Assembly: GCA_000513055.1 (NCBI GenBank)
Contig: AZYB01000004.1
Location: forward strand, 1 to 54,660
Direction: 5' to 3'
DNA length: 54,660 bases
Source: an alpha proteobacterium SCGC AAA288-N07
GTDB lineage: Bacteria > Pseudomonadota > Alphaproteobacteria > Pelagibacterales > Pelagibacteraceae
Shown in pieces: positions 1-10,024 of this stretch. The number at the start of each line of letters is the position of its first letter. Position 1 is the stretch's first letter. The notes below the pieces were generated by a model. That model ran no database searches. It had not been told where the DNA came from and saw nothing but the letters and a program-made list of their open reading frames with translations. Position numbers and translations under genes: made by a program.

Positions 1-5
1 GATAA

Positions 6-1451
6 ATGACAATAAATATTAGTATGCCAGAAATTAAAGAATTACATCCAAGAATATTAGTTCTCGGAGTTGGTGGAGCAGGAGGCAATGCAATAAATGG
101 AATGATAGAGGCTGGGTTAGAAGGTGTAGAATTTGTTGCTGTTAACACAGATACACAAGATTTAAATTTGAATAAGGCTAAAGCTAAAATTCAAATAGGA
201 ACGAATTTAACTAAAGGTTTGGGCACGGGCGCAAGAATAGATATTGGCCAAGCTGCAGCAGATGAATCTTTAAATGATATTATAAATTTTCTTCAAGGAG
301 CCAACATGGTTTTCATAACAGCCGGTATGGGAGGTGGCACAGGAACAGGCGCGGCACATGTCATTGCTAGAGCAGCTAAAGAATTAAATATTTTGACTGT
401 AGGAGTTATTACATTGCCATTTCTATATGAAGGTCCTAGTAGAATGCGTAGGGCAAATCAAGGTTTAGAAGAATTAAGAAAAAATGTTGATACAATCATC
501 GTTGTACCTAATCAAAATTTATTTAAGGTAGCAAATGAAAACACCACATTAGAAGAATCTTTTGTTTTATCAAACAATGTTTTGAAACATGGAGTTCAAA
601 GCATAACAGACTTAATGGTCAAACCCGGACTTATCAATTTAGATTTTGCCGACGTCGAAAGTATTATGAAGAGTATGGGCAAAGCAATGATGGGAACCGG
701 AGAGGCCGAGGGAGAAAAAAGAGCTCTTCAGTCGGCAGAATTAGCTTTAAATAATCCATTGATCGATGAATATTCTTTGCAAGGTGCAAAAGGACTTTTA
801 GTAAATATTACAGGTGGAAAAGATTTAAAGCTTTTTGAAGTAGAAGAAGCCGTAAATAAGGTAAGAGCAGAAGTTGACTCAGAAGCCGAGCTAATAATTG
901 GTTCAATTACCGATAATTCATTGGAAGGTAAAATGAGAGTATCAATTGTTGTAACCGCTTTAGACGGAATATCAGCAGAAGAAAAATCTGTTGTTAGCAT
1001 GGTTCACAGAATTCATAGTAGAAATTCTGATTATTTGAATCCAGCAATAAATACAAATGCCAATAATATTGTAAACAATGATGGTGGTATGAATTCAACA
1101 GCTGTTTATGGAGCCAATGCTCTGAAAATAGATCAAGGTTTAGAGAAAGAAAATGTTTCAGTTGAAAAAAATAATATAACTAAACAGGACGATTCATTAA
1201 ATGAAATTTCTTTAGACAGCCTAGGCTACATAGAAAATGCTGAACAAAAACAGCAACAGGTGGATATTATTAAAAGTGAAGACAATGAAGAAAAGCAAGA
1301 AAATATGCCACAGTTATTTTCTCAAGAAGAAGGCAATGAATCCTTTAAACAACAAGAAGTAGTTTCTGAAGGAAAATCGGAGAGCTTAATTAGTGAGGAT
1401 GAAGAAGAAGATTTTGAAATTCCTGCATTTTTAAGAAAGCAAAAAAATTAA
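6..1451 (+). CDS. ftsZ: Cell division protein FtsZ (tubulin-like GTPase)
   Basis: FtsZ polymerises at mid-cell into the Z-ring that recruits the divisome. The N-terminal GTPase domain shows GVGGAGGNAIN near residue 22 and the tubulin signature GGGTGTG near residue 110. The T7-loop region NLDFADVES lies near residue 210. A long acidic, Asn/Gln-rich linker follows from about residue 340. It ends in a conserved C-terminal peptide (EDFEIPAFLRKQ), the usual docking site for FtsA and other partners. At 481 residues it is complete and typical for an alphaproteobacterium with a linker. The gene starts five bases into the window, so its promoter is not visible. It is odd in lying upstream of rsmH rather than between ftsA and lpxC. 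Confidence 0.97.
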   Translation: MTINISMPEIKELHPRILVLGVGGAGGNAINGMIEAGLEGVEFVAVNTDTQDLNLNKAKAKIQIGTNLTKGLGTGARIDIGQAAADESLNDIINFLQGANMVFITAGMGGGTGTGAAHVIARAAKELNILTVGVITLPFLYEGPSRMRRANQGLEELRKNVDTIIVVPNQNLFKVANENTTLEESFVLSNNVLKHGVQSITDLMVKPGLINLDFADVESIMKSMGKAMMGTGEAEGEKRALQSAELALNNPLIDEYSLQGAKGLLVNITGGKDLKLFEVEEAVNKVRAEVDSEAELIIGSITDNSLEGKMRVSIVVTALDGISAEEKSVVSMVHRIHSRNSDYLNPAINTNANNIVNNDGGMNSTAVYGANALKIDQGLEKENVSVEKNNITKQDDSLNEISLDSLGYIENAEQKQQQVDIIKSEDNEEKQENMPQLFSQEEGNESFKQQEVVSEGKSESLISEDEEEDFEIPAFLRKQKN

Positions 1452-1475
1452 TGAATGAAGAATTGAATAATAAAA

Positions 1476-2498
1476 ATGAATGCCACCATGTTACTGAAAA
1501 AAATAGACCATTTTTCAGTGATGATAAATCAAATCTTAAGCATTATTACCCCTCAACATGGTGGCACGTTTATTGATTGTACTTTTGGTGCTGGAGGATA
1601 TTCAAAAGCAATATTAAAATATCCTAACACCAAAGTAATTGCTTTTGATAGAGATCAGTCAGTCAACTATTTTTCTAAAATTTTAGAAGAAAAATATAAA
1701 AATAGATTTAAATTTTATACTGAAAAATTCAGTAATCTAAATTTATTTATAAAAAAAGACATAAATATCAAAGCAATTATTTTTGATCTCGGATTTTCAT
1801 TAATGCAAATTAAAAATTTAGATAGAGGTTTCTCATTTAATTCAAAAAGCCCACTAGATATGAAAATGGGCATTAACAAGTTTAGTGCATACGACGTTTT
1901 AAATAAATTAAATCAAAATCAAATCTCAACTATTCTGAAATATTTTGGGGATGAAAAAGATCACAAAAAAATAGCATTTCAAGTGGCAAAGCTAAGAAAA
2001 AACGAAAATATATTAAATACCAACGATTTTGTAAGAATCATAAAAAAAGTTAAAAAAAATAATAAATTTACAAAAAAGAATGTAGCTACAAAATCTCTTC
2101 AAGCGATCAGAATTTTTGTAAATAATGAAGTAAGTGAATTAATCAAAGGACTTATTGAAGCAACTAAATTATTAAATCCCGGTGCAATATTAATTGTAGT
2201 AAGTTTCCATTCATTGGAAGATAAAATAGTAAAATATTTTTTTAGAACTTACTCTGAAATAAGTAAAAATCCTTCAAGATATTTTCCAAAGTTAGATGAA
2301 GAAGACAAAAGACTTTTTGATTGTCCATTAAAAAAATCAATATGTCCTTCCGAGAAAGAAATTTTACTAAATCCTCCATCAAGATCTGCAAAATTACGTT
2401 ATGGCATAAGAAATAATAAAAAATATTTTTTCCCTACCGAATTAACAGAAAAGTTCAAGAATTATCTTGAGATAGAAAAAATGGATTTGAATTTATGA
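1476..2498 (+). CDS. rsmH: 16S rRNA (cytosine-1402-N4) methyltransferase RsmH (MraW)
   Basis: RsmH methylates N4 of C1402 in 16S rRNA, using S-adenosylmethionine, and is a standard member of the dcw cluster. The SAM-binding start is visible as FIDCTFGAGGYSKAIL near residue 32, with the acidic AFDRD segment after it. The family motifs DLGFS, the RGFSF region, VVSFHSLEDKIVK and a C-terminal PSRSAKLR segment are all present. The length of 340 residues is normal. Its stop overlaps the ftsL start as ATGA, so the two are probably translationally coupled. No mraZ lies in front of it; ftsZ occupies that place instead. A start a few codons further downstream (MLLKK) is possible. Confidence 0.95.
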   Translation: MNATMLLKKIDHFSVMINQILSIITPQHGGTFIDCTFGAGGYSKAILKYPNTKVIAFDRDQSVNYFSKILEEKYKNRFKFYTEKFSNLNLFIKKDINIKAIIFDLGFSLMQIKNLDRGFSFNSKSPLDMKMGINKFSAYDVLNKLNQNQISTILKYFGDEKDHKKIAFQVAKLRKNENILNTNDFVRIIKKVKKNNKFTKKNVATKSLQAIRIFVNNEVSELIKGLIEATKLLNPGAILIVVSFHSLEDKIVKYFFRTYSEISKNPSRYFPKLDEEDKRLFDCPLKKSICPSEKEILLNPPSRSAKLRYGIRNNKKYFFPTELTEKFKNYLEIEKMDLNL

Positions 2499-3010
2499 GA
2501 AACACTTTTATACTAATCACTCTAATATCAGGATTGATTTTTACGTCTTTGATAAAAAACAAAACAAGGTTGTTAGAGAAAGAGTTACTTTATTTAGATA
2601 ATGAAATTAATATTCTAAGCTCTAACTTGAGTGAGGCTAGTCTAGATTTTCAATATTTAACAACCCCGAAAAATATTTCACTTTTGGCCAAAAATTTTTT
2701 AGATGAAAATTTTATATATTATAATGAATCTCAAATAATAAAATCAATTAACCAAGAAAAAGATTTAGTTATTTTGAAAAAATTGACAAATGAAAAAACT
2801 TTCAGACAATTAAGTATAGAGGGATCTGTAAAAAAAAAATCAAATTCTATAAAAGAAATTGATAGCACACAATTATTTTTTGTAAAAGGAACTGATAACA
2901 GAAATCCACAAAGTACAAAAAATACAGTGGTTTCAAAAAAAGTTAAAAGGTGGGCTGGTTTTCAAATTATAAAAGCATTTATAGGCATTCCAACTTTACC
3001 AGTTAAATAA
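2495..3010 (+). CDS. ftsL: Cell division protein FtsL-like (bitopic membrane protein)
   Basis: The identification rests mainly on position, between rsmH and ftsI, where ftsL is found in nearly all dcw clusters. The protein is 171 residues. It begins with one hydrophobic segment (residues 4-18), followed by a region rich in Leu and charged residues that could form the coiled coil by which FtsL pairs with FtsB and FtsI at the septum. The C-terminal half is basic and low in complexity. FtsL proteins diverge strongly, so sequence alone would not settle the name. It overlaps rsmH by four bases and is followed by ftsI after six bases. Confidence 0.75.
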   Translation: MRNTFILITLISGLIFTSLIKNKTRLLEKELLYLDNEINILSSNLSEASLDFQYLTTPKNISLLAKNFLDENFIYYNESQIIKSINQEKDLVILKKLTNEKTFRQLSIEGSVKKKSNSIKEIDSTQLFFVKGTDNRNPQSTKNTVVSKKVKRWAGFQIIKAFIGIPTLPVK

Positions 3011-3016
3011 TTTTTC

Positions 3017-4763
3017 ATGAGTAATAAAAATGAAAAAAATTATAATTTAGGAGATCATACCCTTTTGAGAAACCGAGGTTTTTACTTTGAAGATTATGAA
3101 ACAAGCAGATATAAATATAAAGATAAGTCAAAATTTTCTGGAATCAAATTATCCTTAAACAGAGTATCATTTATTTTTTTTATCTTTCTAGTTGTAGCTT
3201 TTGTATTTGGATCTAAAATTATTTATTTGGCTTTAACTAAAAAAGACAATCATTATACAAATAAATCAATCTCAACAAATTTTTTTAACAGACAAGATAT
3301 CCTAGATAGAAATAATAATTTACTTGCAAGAAACGTAAAATTGTATTCAGCAGCAATTAATCCTGAGTTTATTGCAGATGAGAAAAAACTACTAATTAAT
3401 TTAAGATTAATTTTCCCAAATATGAATATGGATAGAATAAAAAAAAAAATAAAAGCAGGAAAATACTTTTATATAAAAAAAAGATTAAATGAATCAGAAC
3501 GGAGAAGGCTCTGGCTTTTGAGCGATACTTCTGTAGTTCTAAATGAAAAGCAATTTAGGGTTTATCCCCAAGAATCACTTTTTAGCCATGTTCTGGGACA
3601 GATAGACGATGATAATCTAGGTATATCCGGATTGGAAAAATCATTTAATAAAAAATTAACAAAGTCTAAAAACCCATTAATATTATCATTGGATGCTAAC
3701 TTACAACACATTATTAGAGAAGAATTAATATCTGGAAACAATATATTTCAAACGTTAGGAAGTGCCGCGATACTTATGGAAATAGATAGTGGTGAAATTT
3801 TATCTTTAGTTTCTCTTCCAGATTTTGACTTAAATAAGAGAAAGAATATAGAGGATCCAATTTATTTAAATAAGATCACAAAAGGCGTTTATGAGCTAGG
3901 TTCAGTTTTTAAAACATTCACACTAGCAGCAGGCATAGAATCTGAATTAATAAAAGCAAATACATTGTTTAAAGATTTAAAAAGCCAAATAATTTGTGGT
4001 GGAATGCCAATCTCAGAACATGATAAATTACCAAAAGATTTAACAGCGGAAGAAATATTAGTTAGATCATCCAATATTGGCGCAGTTCGAATAGCACAAA
4101 AAGTGGGAGTTGAAAATTATAGAGAATTTTTAAATTCTTTAGAACTTTTTGAAAAAATTAATTTTGAGTTAGAAGAAGTGGGCACACCGCTTCCATTTAA
4201 ATGGGGAAAATGTACACTTGAAACTGCATCATTTGGACATGGAATAACCACTACACTTTTGCAACTTGCAAAAGCCTATGCAATCATTGGTAATGGTGGT
4301 TATAAAATTAATCCAACTATTTTGTTAAATAAAAATATTACATCAGAAAATAAAAAGCAGATTATATCATTAAAAACGAGCGATATAATTAACTCAATGT
4401 TGAGAAAGGTAGTTTCAAACAAAAAAGGAACTGCATCTTTTGCAGATAAAAAGGGATATGATGTAGGGGGCAAAACAGGAACAGCCCGCAAGGCAATCAA
4501 CGGAATTTATAGTAAAGAAAAAAAAAATAAATACTTTTGTCTCTTTGTTTCCAATCACTAAACCCAAATATTTATTACTTGTGATGTTGGATGAACCAAA
4601 ATCTGCGCCAAATTTTATTTATGAATTTTCTAGTGGGTACAAGCTCACGGGAGAAACACGCAATACCGCGGGATGGAATACAGTTATTGTTGCAGGTAAT
4701 ATTATTGAAAAAATTGGTCCAATTTTAGCCACAAATAATTTACAAGCTTCCAATAAATTTTAA
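3017..4763 (+). CDS. ftsI: Septal peptidoglycan transpeptidase FtsI (PBP3), frameshifted in this sequence
   Basis: FtsI cross-links septal peptidoglycan in the periplasm. A cytoplasmic N-terminus and one membrane segment (about residues 49-71) precede the PBP dimerisation domain. The transpeptidase domain follows with the SxxK motif in GSVFKT (near residue 297), SSN in RSSNIGAV, and KTGTA near residue 488. The reading frame breaks at a run of ten A at 4518-4527. Removing one A joins it in frame to the segment from 4545 (FPITKPKYLLLVMLDEPK), the expected C-terminal end of the transpeptidase domain, which stops at 4763 just before murE. I therefore annotate one gene with a +1 homopolymer frameshift, real or a sequencing error. 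Both active-site halves lie upstream of the break. Confidence 0.9.
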
Positions 4764-6210
4764 ATGTACTTACCCGAACTACTTAAGTCTGTAGGTAAAA
4801 AATATCAAAAAGTTTGTGTAAAAGGTATTTGTTTTGATAGCAGAAAAGCAAAAAGAGATGATGTTTTTTTTGCAATTAGAGGAAGCAATATATCTGGAAC
4901 AAAATTTATTCAGAAAGCAATCTTAAAAAAAGTATCCGCTATAGTTGTTGATTCAATAATCAAATTTAAACATTCAAAAATTCCACTATTAAGAGTGCGC
5001 GATGCAAGAAAAAGTTTATCGGAAGCTTGTTCAAATTTTTATAAAAAAAAACCTTATTATATTGTTGCTGTAACAGGTACTAATGGAAAAACTTCAGTTG
5101 CTAGTTTTTTTTTCCAATTATTTAAATTAAATAAAATACGTGCCGCTTCCATAGGCACTTTAGGTATAACATCAGATTTATTTAAAAAAACGAACAACCT
5201 TACATCTCCAGACCCATTGTTATTACATAAAAACCTTTCTGAATTTAAAAAAAAGGGAATCAATATTGTAATATTAGAGGCATCGAGTCATGGTCTTGAT
5301 CAAAAAAGATTGGATCATGTTAATTTTAAAGCAGCTGCTTTTACAAATTTAAGCAGAGATCATTTGGATTACCACAAAAGTATGAAAAATTATTTAAATT
5401 CAAAACTTTATTTATTTAACAATTTATTAAACAAAAAAAACATCTTGTATTACAGATAAAGGTAATTTTTTTTTTAAAAAATTAGAAAAAATAAGCAAAA
5501 GAAGAAGAATCAATATTAATTCTATCGGATATGGTTGTGGAAACTTAAAAATATTGGGTCAAAAATATAAGAAAGATTTTCAAGAGATTGACTTTTTATA
5601 TAACAACAAAACATATAAATTAAAAACCTCTCTCTTTGGACAATACCAAATAAAAAATTTGCTCTTTGCCATTCTCTTAGCTGAAAAGTGTGGCCTTAGT
5701 ATTCAAAAATCTTTAAAGAAAATAAAATATATTAAACCTGCAAAAGGAAGATTGGAATGTATAAAAAAATTAAAAAATAATTCAATAATATTTGTAGATT
5801 TTGCACATACTCCAGATGCATTAGAAAGGGTTCTAAAAAATTTAAAGTTTAAGTTTAATAAAAATATTTTGATTGTTTTTGGATGTGGAGGGGATCGTGA
5901 TAAAGGTAAAAGATCTATCATGGGCTACGTGGCGAGCAAATATTGTAAAAAAATTTATTTAACAGATGATAATCCTAGATTTGAAAATCCAACAAAAATA
6001 AGGCAGTCAATCAAAAAAGGAATTAAGATAGATTTTGTAGAAATAAATAATAGAAAACTTGCCATTCAGTTAGCCATTAAAGAACTTGGTTATAACGAAA
6101 TCTTACTTATAGCTGGTAAGGGTCATGAACAATATCAAGATTTGGGTTCAAAAAAAATCTATTTTTCTGATGAAAATGAAATAAAAAAATTTTTTACATA
6201 CCACAAAAAA
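4764..6210 (+). CDS. murE: UDP-MurNAc-tripeptide synthetase MurE (meso-DAP adding), N-terminal half of a MurE-MurF fusion
   Basis: MurE adds the third amino acid, here probably meso-diaminopimelate, to UDP-MurNAc-L-Ala-D-Glu. The Mur ligase P-loop TGTNGKTS lies near residue 105, and ASSHGLDQKR and LSRDHLDYH follow. The DAP-recognition motif appears as DNPRFENP, and the C-terminal domain carries GKGHEQYQ. The frame is broken at eight A (5433-5440). Deleting one A continues as TSCITDKGNFFF and runs in frame into the rest of MurE from 5441. No stop separates MurE from MurF; the boundary given here, near the stretch KKQTPNYFW, is my estimate. The start at 4764 directly follows the ftsI stop. Confidence 0.9.
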
Positions 6211-7599
6211 CAAACTCCTAATTATTTTTGGAACTCAAGCATCACATCTGATGTGTTTTCAAATTATAAACGCTTTAATTTTGAAAATGTTTCCATAAAT
6301 TCAAAACAAATAAATTCTAAATCATTATTTTTTGCAATTAAAGGAAAAAGAAAAGATGGACATAATTTTGTTAAAGAAGCTATTGCACAAGGAGCACAGA
6401 GAGCTGTTGTAAATAGATCAATAGGAGGAGTGAATTCAAAAAAATTAATTAAGGTTCCAAATACTTTAGTTGCCCTTAATGATCTTGCCAAAGCTACTAG
6501 GCGACATACCAAAGCAAAAATTATTGGAATTACAGGAAGTTCTGGAAAAACGACTCTAAAATATATGACAAGTTTCGTTTTGGAAAATTTTGACAAGACT
6601 TCCTCTTCAAAATTTTCATTTAATAATAAATATGGAGTTCCTCTAAGTTTATCTAATCTACAAGAAAAAGATGTTTTTGGTGTATTTGAACTGGGTATGG
6701 ATAAAAAAGATGAAATAAACTCGCTTTCAAAAATATTAAATCCCGATATAGCAGTTATAACAAACATTTCTTCGGCACACTTAAAAAATTTTAAAAACAT
6801 AAAAGAAATTGCAAAGGCCAAGTCAGAAATTATTAATAATTTAGTTGCACAGGGAACTTTAATACTGAACAGAGATGATAAATTTTTTGATTATATAGCC
6901 CAAAAGGCTAGAAAAAAAAACATTCGGGTAAAGTCTTTTGGCTTAAATAGAAATGCAGATCTATATTTAAAAGATATAAGAAAAAATAAAAACATTTATC
7001 AAGCTTCTATTTCATATAATAAATCAGTTTACCTGTTTAATATCACTTATAATAACAGTGCCTATATTCAAAATGTTCTTTCAGCATGTCTAATTATGTT
7101 TAATTTGGATTTAAATATAGCAGATAAAAAAAATATTTTTTTAAATTTTAAAATACCTGAAGGACGAGGCGATATGCACAAAGTTCAAATTTTTAAGAAA
7201 AAATTTTATTTACTAGACGAAAGCTATAATGCCAATCCACATTCAATGAGTTTAGCTATAGATAATTTTAGTAGTATCGATAAAAAAAAGAATCAAAAGA
7301 TTCTTTTATTAGGAGATATGCTAGAGTTAGGAAAAAAAACTAAGTTTTTTCACAGAAACTTAGCAAAATCTATTAATGATAGTAACGTTGATAAAGTTTT
7401 TGTGATTGGTGAACATATATTGGAGACTTACAAATTCTTAAAAAAAAATAAAAAAGGAGCTATGTTAAATACAATAAATGATATTGGAGGTTTAATTAGA
7501 AATTATATAAATGATGACGATTATATAATGATAAAAGGTTCAAATTTAACTGGTTTAAACAATTTTAGTAAAAAATTAAAAAAAGGAAAAATTAATTAA
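6211..7599 (+). CDS. murF: UDP-MurNAc-tripeptide:D-Ala-D-Ala ligase MurF, C-terminal half of a MurE-MurF fusion
   Basis: MurF joins D-Ala-D-Ala to UDP-MurNAc-tripeptide, the last cytoplasmic peptide addition. The MurF N-terminal domain is recognisable from SINSKQINSKSLFFAIKGK, which resembles the UDP-substrate domain of Mur ligases. It is followed by the P-loop GITGSSGKTT, then VITNISSAHLKNF, and LDESYNANPHSM in the C-terminal domain. It shares a reading frame with MurE through a linker of about ten residues, with no internal stop and no clear ribosome binding site at the junction. The product is thus predicted as one bifunctional protein of about 944 residues once the murE frameshift is repaired. 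The stop overlaps the mraY start (TAATG). Confidence 0.93.
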   Translation, partial: QTPNYFWNSSITSDVFSNYKRFNFENVSINSKQINSKSLFFAIKGKRKDGHNFVKEAIAQGAQRAVVNRSIGGVNSKKLIKVPNTLVALNDLAKATRRHTKAKIIGITGSSGKTTLKYMTSFVLENFDKTSSSKFSFNNKYGVPLSLSNLQEKDVFGVFELGMDKKDEINSLSKILNPDIAVITNISSAHLKNFKNIKEIAKAKSEIINNLVAQGTLILNRDDKFFDYIAQKARKKNIRVKSFGLNRNADLYLKDIRKNKNIYQASISYNKSVYLFNITYNNSAYIQNVLSACLIMFNLDLNIADKKNIFLNFKIPEGRGDMHKVQIFKKKFYLLDESYNANPHSMSLAIDNFSSIDKKKNQKILLLGDMLELGKKTKFFHRNLAKSINDSNVDKVFVIGEHILETYKFLKKNKKGAMLNTINDIGGLIRNYINDDDYIMIKGSNLTGLNNFSKKLKKGKIN

Positions 7600-8684
7600 T
7601 GCTTTATAGTTTATTAACATCTTTTATAAACGAATTTTCTTTTTTAAATGTATTTAGGTATTTAACATTTAGGACTGGGTTGTCATTAATATCTTCGTTA
7701 ATTATTGTATTTCTTCTTGGGGGTCCATTTATAAAATTTTTTGCACAAAAAAAAATTACAGGACCAATTAGAGAAGATGGACCGATTGATCACATATTTA
7801 AAAAAATTGGAACCCCAACAATGGGAGGAGTGGTGATTTTAATAGGAATGTTATTAAGCACTTTACTTTGGGCAGATCTAACTAATATTTATATTTGGTT
7901 TTTAATATTTGTAGCTAGTAGTTTTGGAGTTTTGGGAGCAATTGATGATTTCATGAAAATAAAAAATCATAATTCATCTGGTCTTTCTCCAAAATTAAAG
8001 CTTGTTCTTCAAATATTGCTGGCTTTTATAGCTATATTTTTCTTATATAAATTTGGAGACCATTTACACTTGAAAAATTTATATTTTCCATTTTTTAAAA
8101 ATTTAATTTTAAATATGGGAATATTTTTTATTCCTTTTTATATATTTATAATTATTGCATCTTCAAATGCAGTCAATTTAACTGATGGGTTAGATGGTTT
8201 AGCAACTGTTCCTGTAATATTGGTAGCGGCCTCTTTCGCTTTTATTTGCTATGTTACTGGAAGTACAGTTTTCTCAAATTATCTTCAAATACCATATATT
8301 GAAGAACTTGGAGAAGTTTCAATATTCTGCGGTTCTATATGTGGAGCGTGTCTTGGTTTTTTGTGGTACAACGCGCCGCCAGCAAAAATTTTTATGGGGG
8401 ATACTGGATCACTATCTCTTGGAGGTTCGCTCGGAGCCATAAGCATTGTCTCAAAGCATGAAATTGTATTAGCAATTATCGGTGGCTTGTTTGTATTGGA
8501 AACAGTTTCTGTAATAATTCAGGTAGTGTCTTTTAAATTAACTGGAAAAAGAATTTTTCAAATGGCGCCTCTACACCACCATTTCGAAAAAAAAGGCTGG
8601 GCAGAATCAACAGTTGTAATCAGATTTTGGATTATTTCAATAATATTAGCTTTGATCGGATTGGCAACATTAAAATTGAGATAA
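7599..8684 (+). CDS. mraY: Phospho-MurNAc-pentapeptide transferase MraY
   Basis: MraY transfers phospho-MurNAc-pentapeptide to undecaprenyl phosphate, forming lipid I at the inner face of the membrane. The protein is a 361-residue polytopic membrane protein with about ten hydrophobic segments. Diagnostic motifs are TPTMGGV near residue 72, AIDDFMKI near 115, NLTDGLDGLA near 195, FMGDTGSL near 265, and the histidine-rich APLHHHFEKKGW near 325. All catalytic Asp and His positions that I can recognise are present. It overlaps murF by one base and murD by one base. Confidence 0.97.
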   Translation: MLYSLLTSFINEFSFLNVFRYLTFRTGLSLISSLIIVFLLGGPFIKFFAQKKITGPIREDGPIDHIFKKIGTPTMGGVVILIGMLLSTLLWADLTNIYIWFLIFVASSFGVLGAIDDFMKIKNHNSSGLSPKLKLVLQILLAFIAIFFLYKFGDHLHLKNLYFPFFKNLILNMGIFFIPFYIFIIIASSNAVNLTDGLDGLATVPVILVAASFAFICYVTGSTVFSNYLQIPYIEELGEVSIFCGSICGACLGFLWYNAPPAKIFMGDTGSLSLGGSLGAISIVSKHEIVLAIIGGLFVLETVSVIIQVVSFKLTGKRIFQMAPLHHHFEKKGWAESTVVIRFWIISIILALIGLATLKLR

Positions 8685-10021
8685 TGCGAAATTTAAAATT
8701 AAAATTTGCAAAAAAAAAAATTCTCATTTATGGATTTGCAAAAAGTGGATTAGCAACTCTAAAATTTTTAAAAAAAATTAAGTCAGAAATTTATTGCTGG
8801 GATGATAATTTTTTAGTCCGAAAAAATATTAAAAAAAAATATTTATTGAATTCAAAAAAAAAAATAATAAATAATTTTTTTGATTTTATTGTAATCAGTC
8901 CAGGAATAAATATTAGACAATGTTATCTAAAAGATTTATTAGCAAAAAATAAAGCTAAAATAATTACAGACCTAGATATTTTTTATAATTTCAACAAAAA
9001 TAGTCAAATTATCTCTATTACTGGCACAAATGGTAAATCAACAACTTGCAAATTGCTAGAATTGGTTTTTAAAAATGCTGGGTACAATACTCATCTCGTG
9101 GGAAACATAGGTAAGCCAATATTATCTCTTAAAAAGTTAAATAAAAAAACAGTTATTATCGTTGAGGTTTCGTCTTATCAACTTGAGTATACACGGCATT
9201 TTAAATCTAATCATGCAGCAATACTTAATATTTCTCCTGATCATATAGAAAGGCATAAGACTATGGCAAATTATATTAATGCGAAAAAAAAAATTCTAAA
9301 ACTCCAGTCATTTAAGGACCATTCGTATTTAAATTTAAACAATAAATTTACGAAAAAAATAATAGACAATTTCAAGAAAAAACAATTTTTTTCCAAATTA
9401 CATAAAGTTAATAGATATAAAGTAAAAAAAACTTTAAAAAAAATTAAAAATAAATATTTGTTATCTCAAGGCAATTTAGAAAATATTTCTTTTGTACTTA
9501 GAATAGCAAGCAATTATAAAATAAGATTAGATATTATATTGCAAGCCCTAAATAAATTTAAGGGATTGCCGCACAGACAAGAAAGATTATCACTAAATAA
9601 TAAAATAATTTGTATAAATGATTCGAAAGCAACCAATTTTGAGTCATCTTTACAATCGTTGAAAAGTTACAAAAATATTTTATGGATTGTGGGAGGAATT
9701 CCTAAAAAAGGTGATAAATTTTTTCTAAGTAAATTTAAGAAAAATATTATTAAAGCTTATATAATCGGAAAAAGTACACTTTTCTTCAAAAAGCAATTAA
9801 GAAAGAAAATAAATTTTGTTGTAGTAAATAACTTAAAGAATGCAGTTCTAAAAGTTATTAAAGACTCGAGGCAAATAAATAGCATAAATAATTCAACAAA
9901 AAATAAATATACAATTTTATTTAGCCCTGCGGCCGCATCTTTCGATCAGTTTTTAAATTTCGAAGATAGAGGAAAAAAATTTAAGGAACTTATTTATAGA
10001 GCAAAATCAAATATTTATTAA
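8684..10021 (+). CDS. murD: UDP-MurNAc-L-alanine:D-glutamate ligase MurD
   Basis: MurD adds D-glutamate to UDP-MurNAc-L-Ala. The Mur ligase P-loop TGTNGKSTTCKL lies near residue 114. VSSYQLE, ISPDHIERH, the LPHRQE segment and NDSKATN follow in the family order. I place the start at ATG 8684, which overlaps the mraY stop (TAATG); this gives 445 residues, a normal length. The frame stays open upstream to 8627 but would then overlap mraY by 58 bases. The protein is very lysine- and asparagine-rich, as expected from the base composition. Confidence 0.94.
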   Translation: MRNLKLKFAKKKILIYGFAKSGLATLKFLKKIKSEIYCWDDNFLVRKNIKKKYLLNSKKKIINNFFDFIVISPGINIRQCYLKDLLAKNKAKIITDLDIFYNFNKNSQIISITGTNGKSTTCKLLELVFKNAGYNTHLVGNIGKPILSLKKLNKKTVIIVEVSSYQLEYTRHFKSNHAAILNISPDHIERHKTMANYINAKKKILKLQSFKDHSYLNLNNKFTKKIIDNFKKKQFFSKLHKVNRYKVKKTLKKIKNKYLLSQGNLENISFVLRIASNYKIRLDIILQALNKFKGLPHRQERLSLNNKIICINDSKATNFESSLQSLKSYKNILWIVGGIPKKGDKFFLSKFKKNIIKAYIIGKSTLFFKKQLRKKINFVVVNNLKNAVLKVIKDSRQINSINNSTKNKYTILFSPAAASFDQFLNFEDRGKKFKELIYRAKSNIY

Positions 10022-10024
10022 TAC

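Noticed and set aside
4518-4527. Programmed -1 or +1 ribosomal frameshifting in ftsI, murE, uvrD and mreC
   Set aside because: No heptameric slippery site with a downstream structure is apparent. The common feature is only a long A run, so sequencing error or transcriptional slippage is the simpler explanation.
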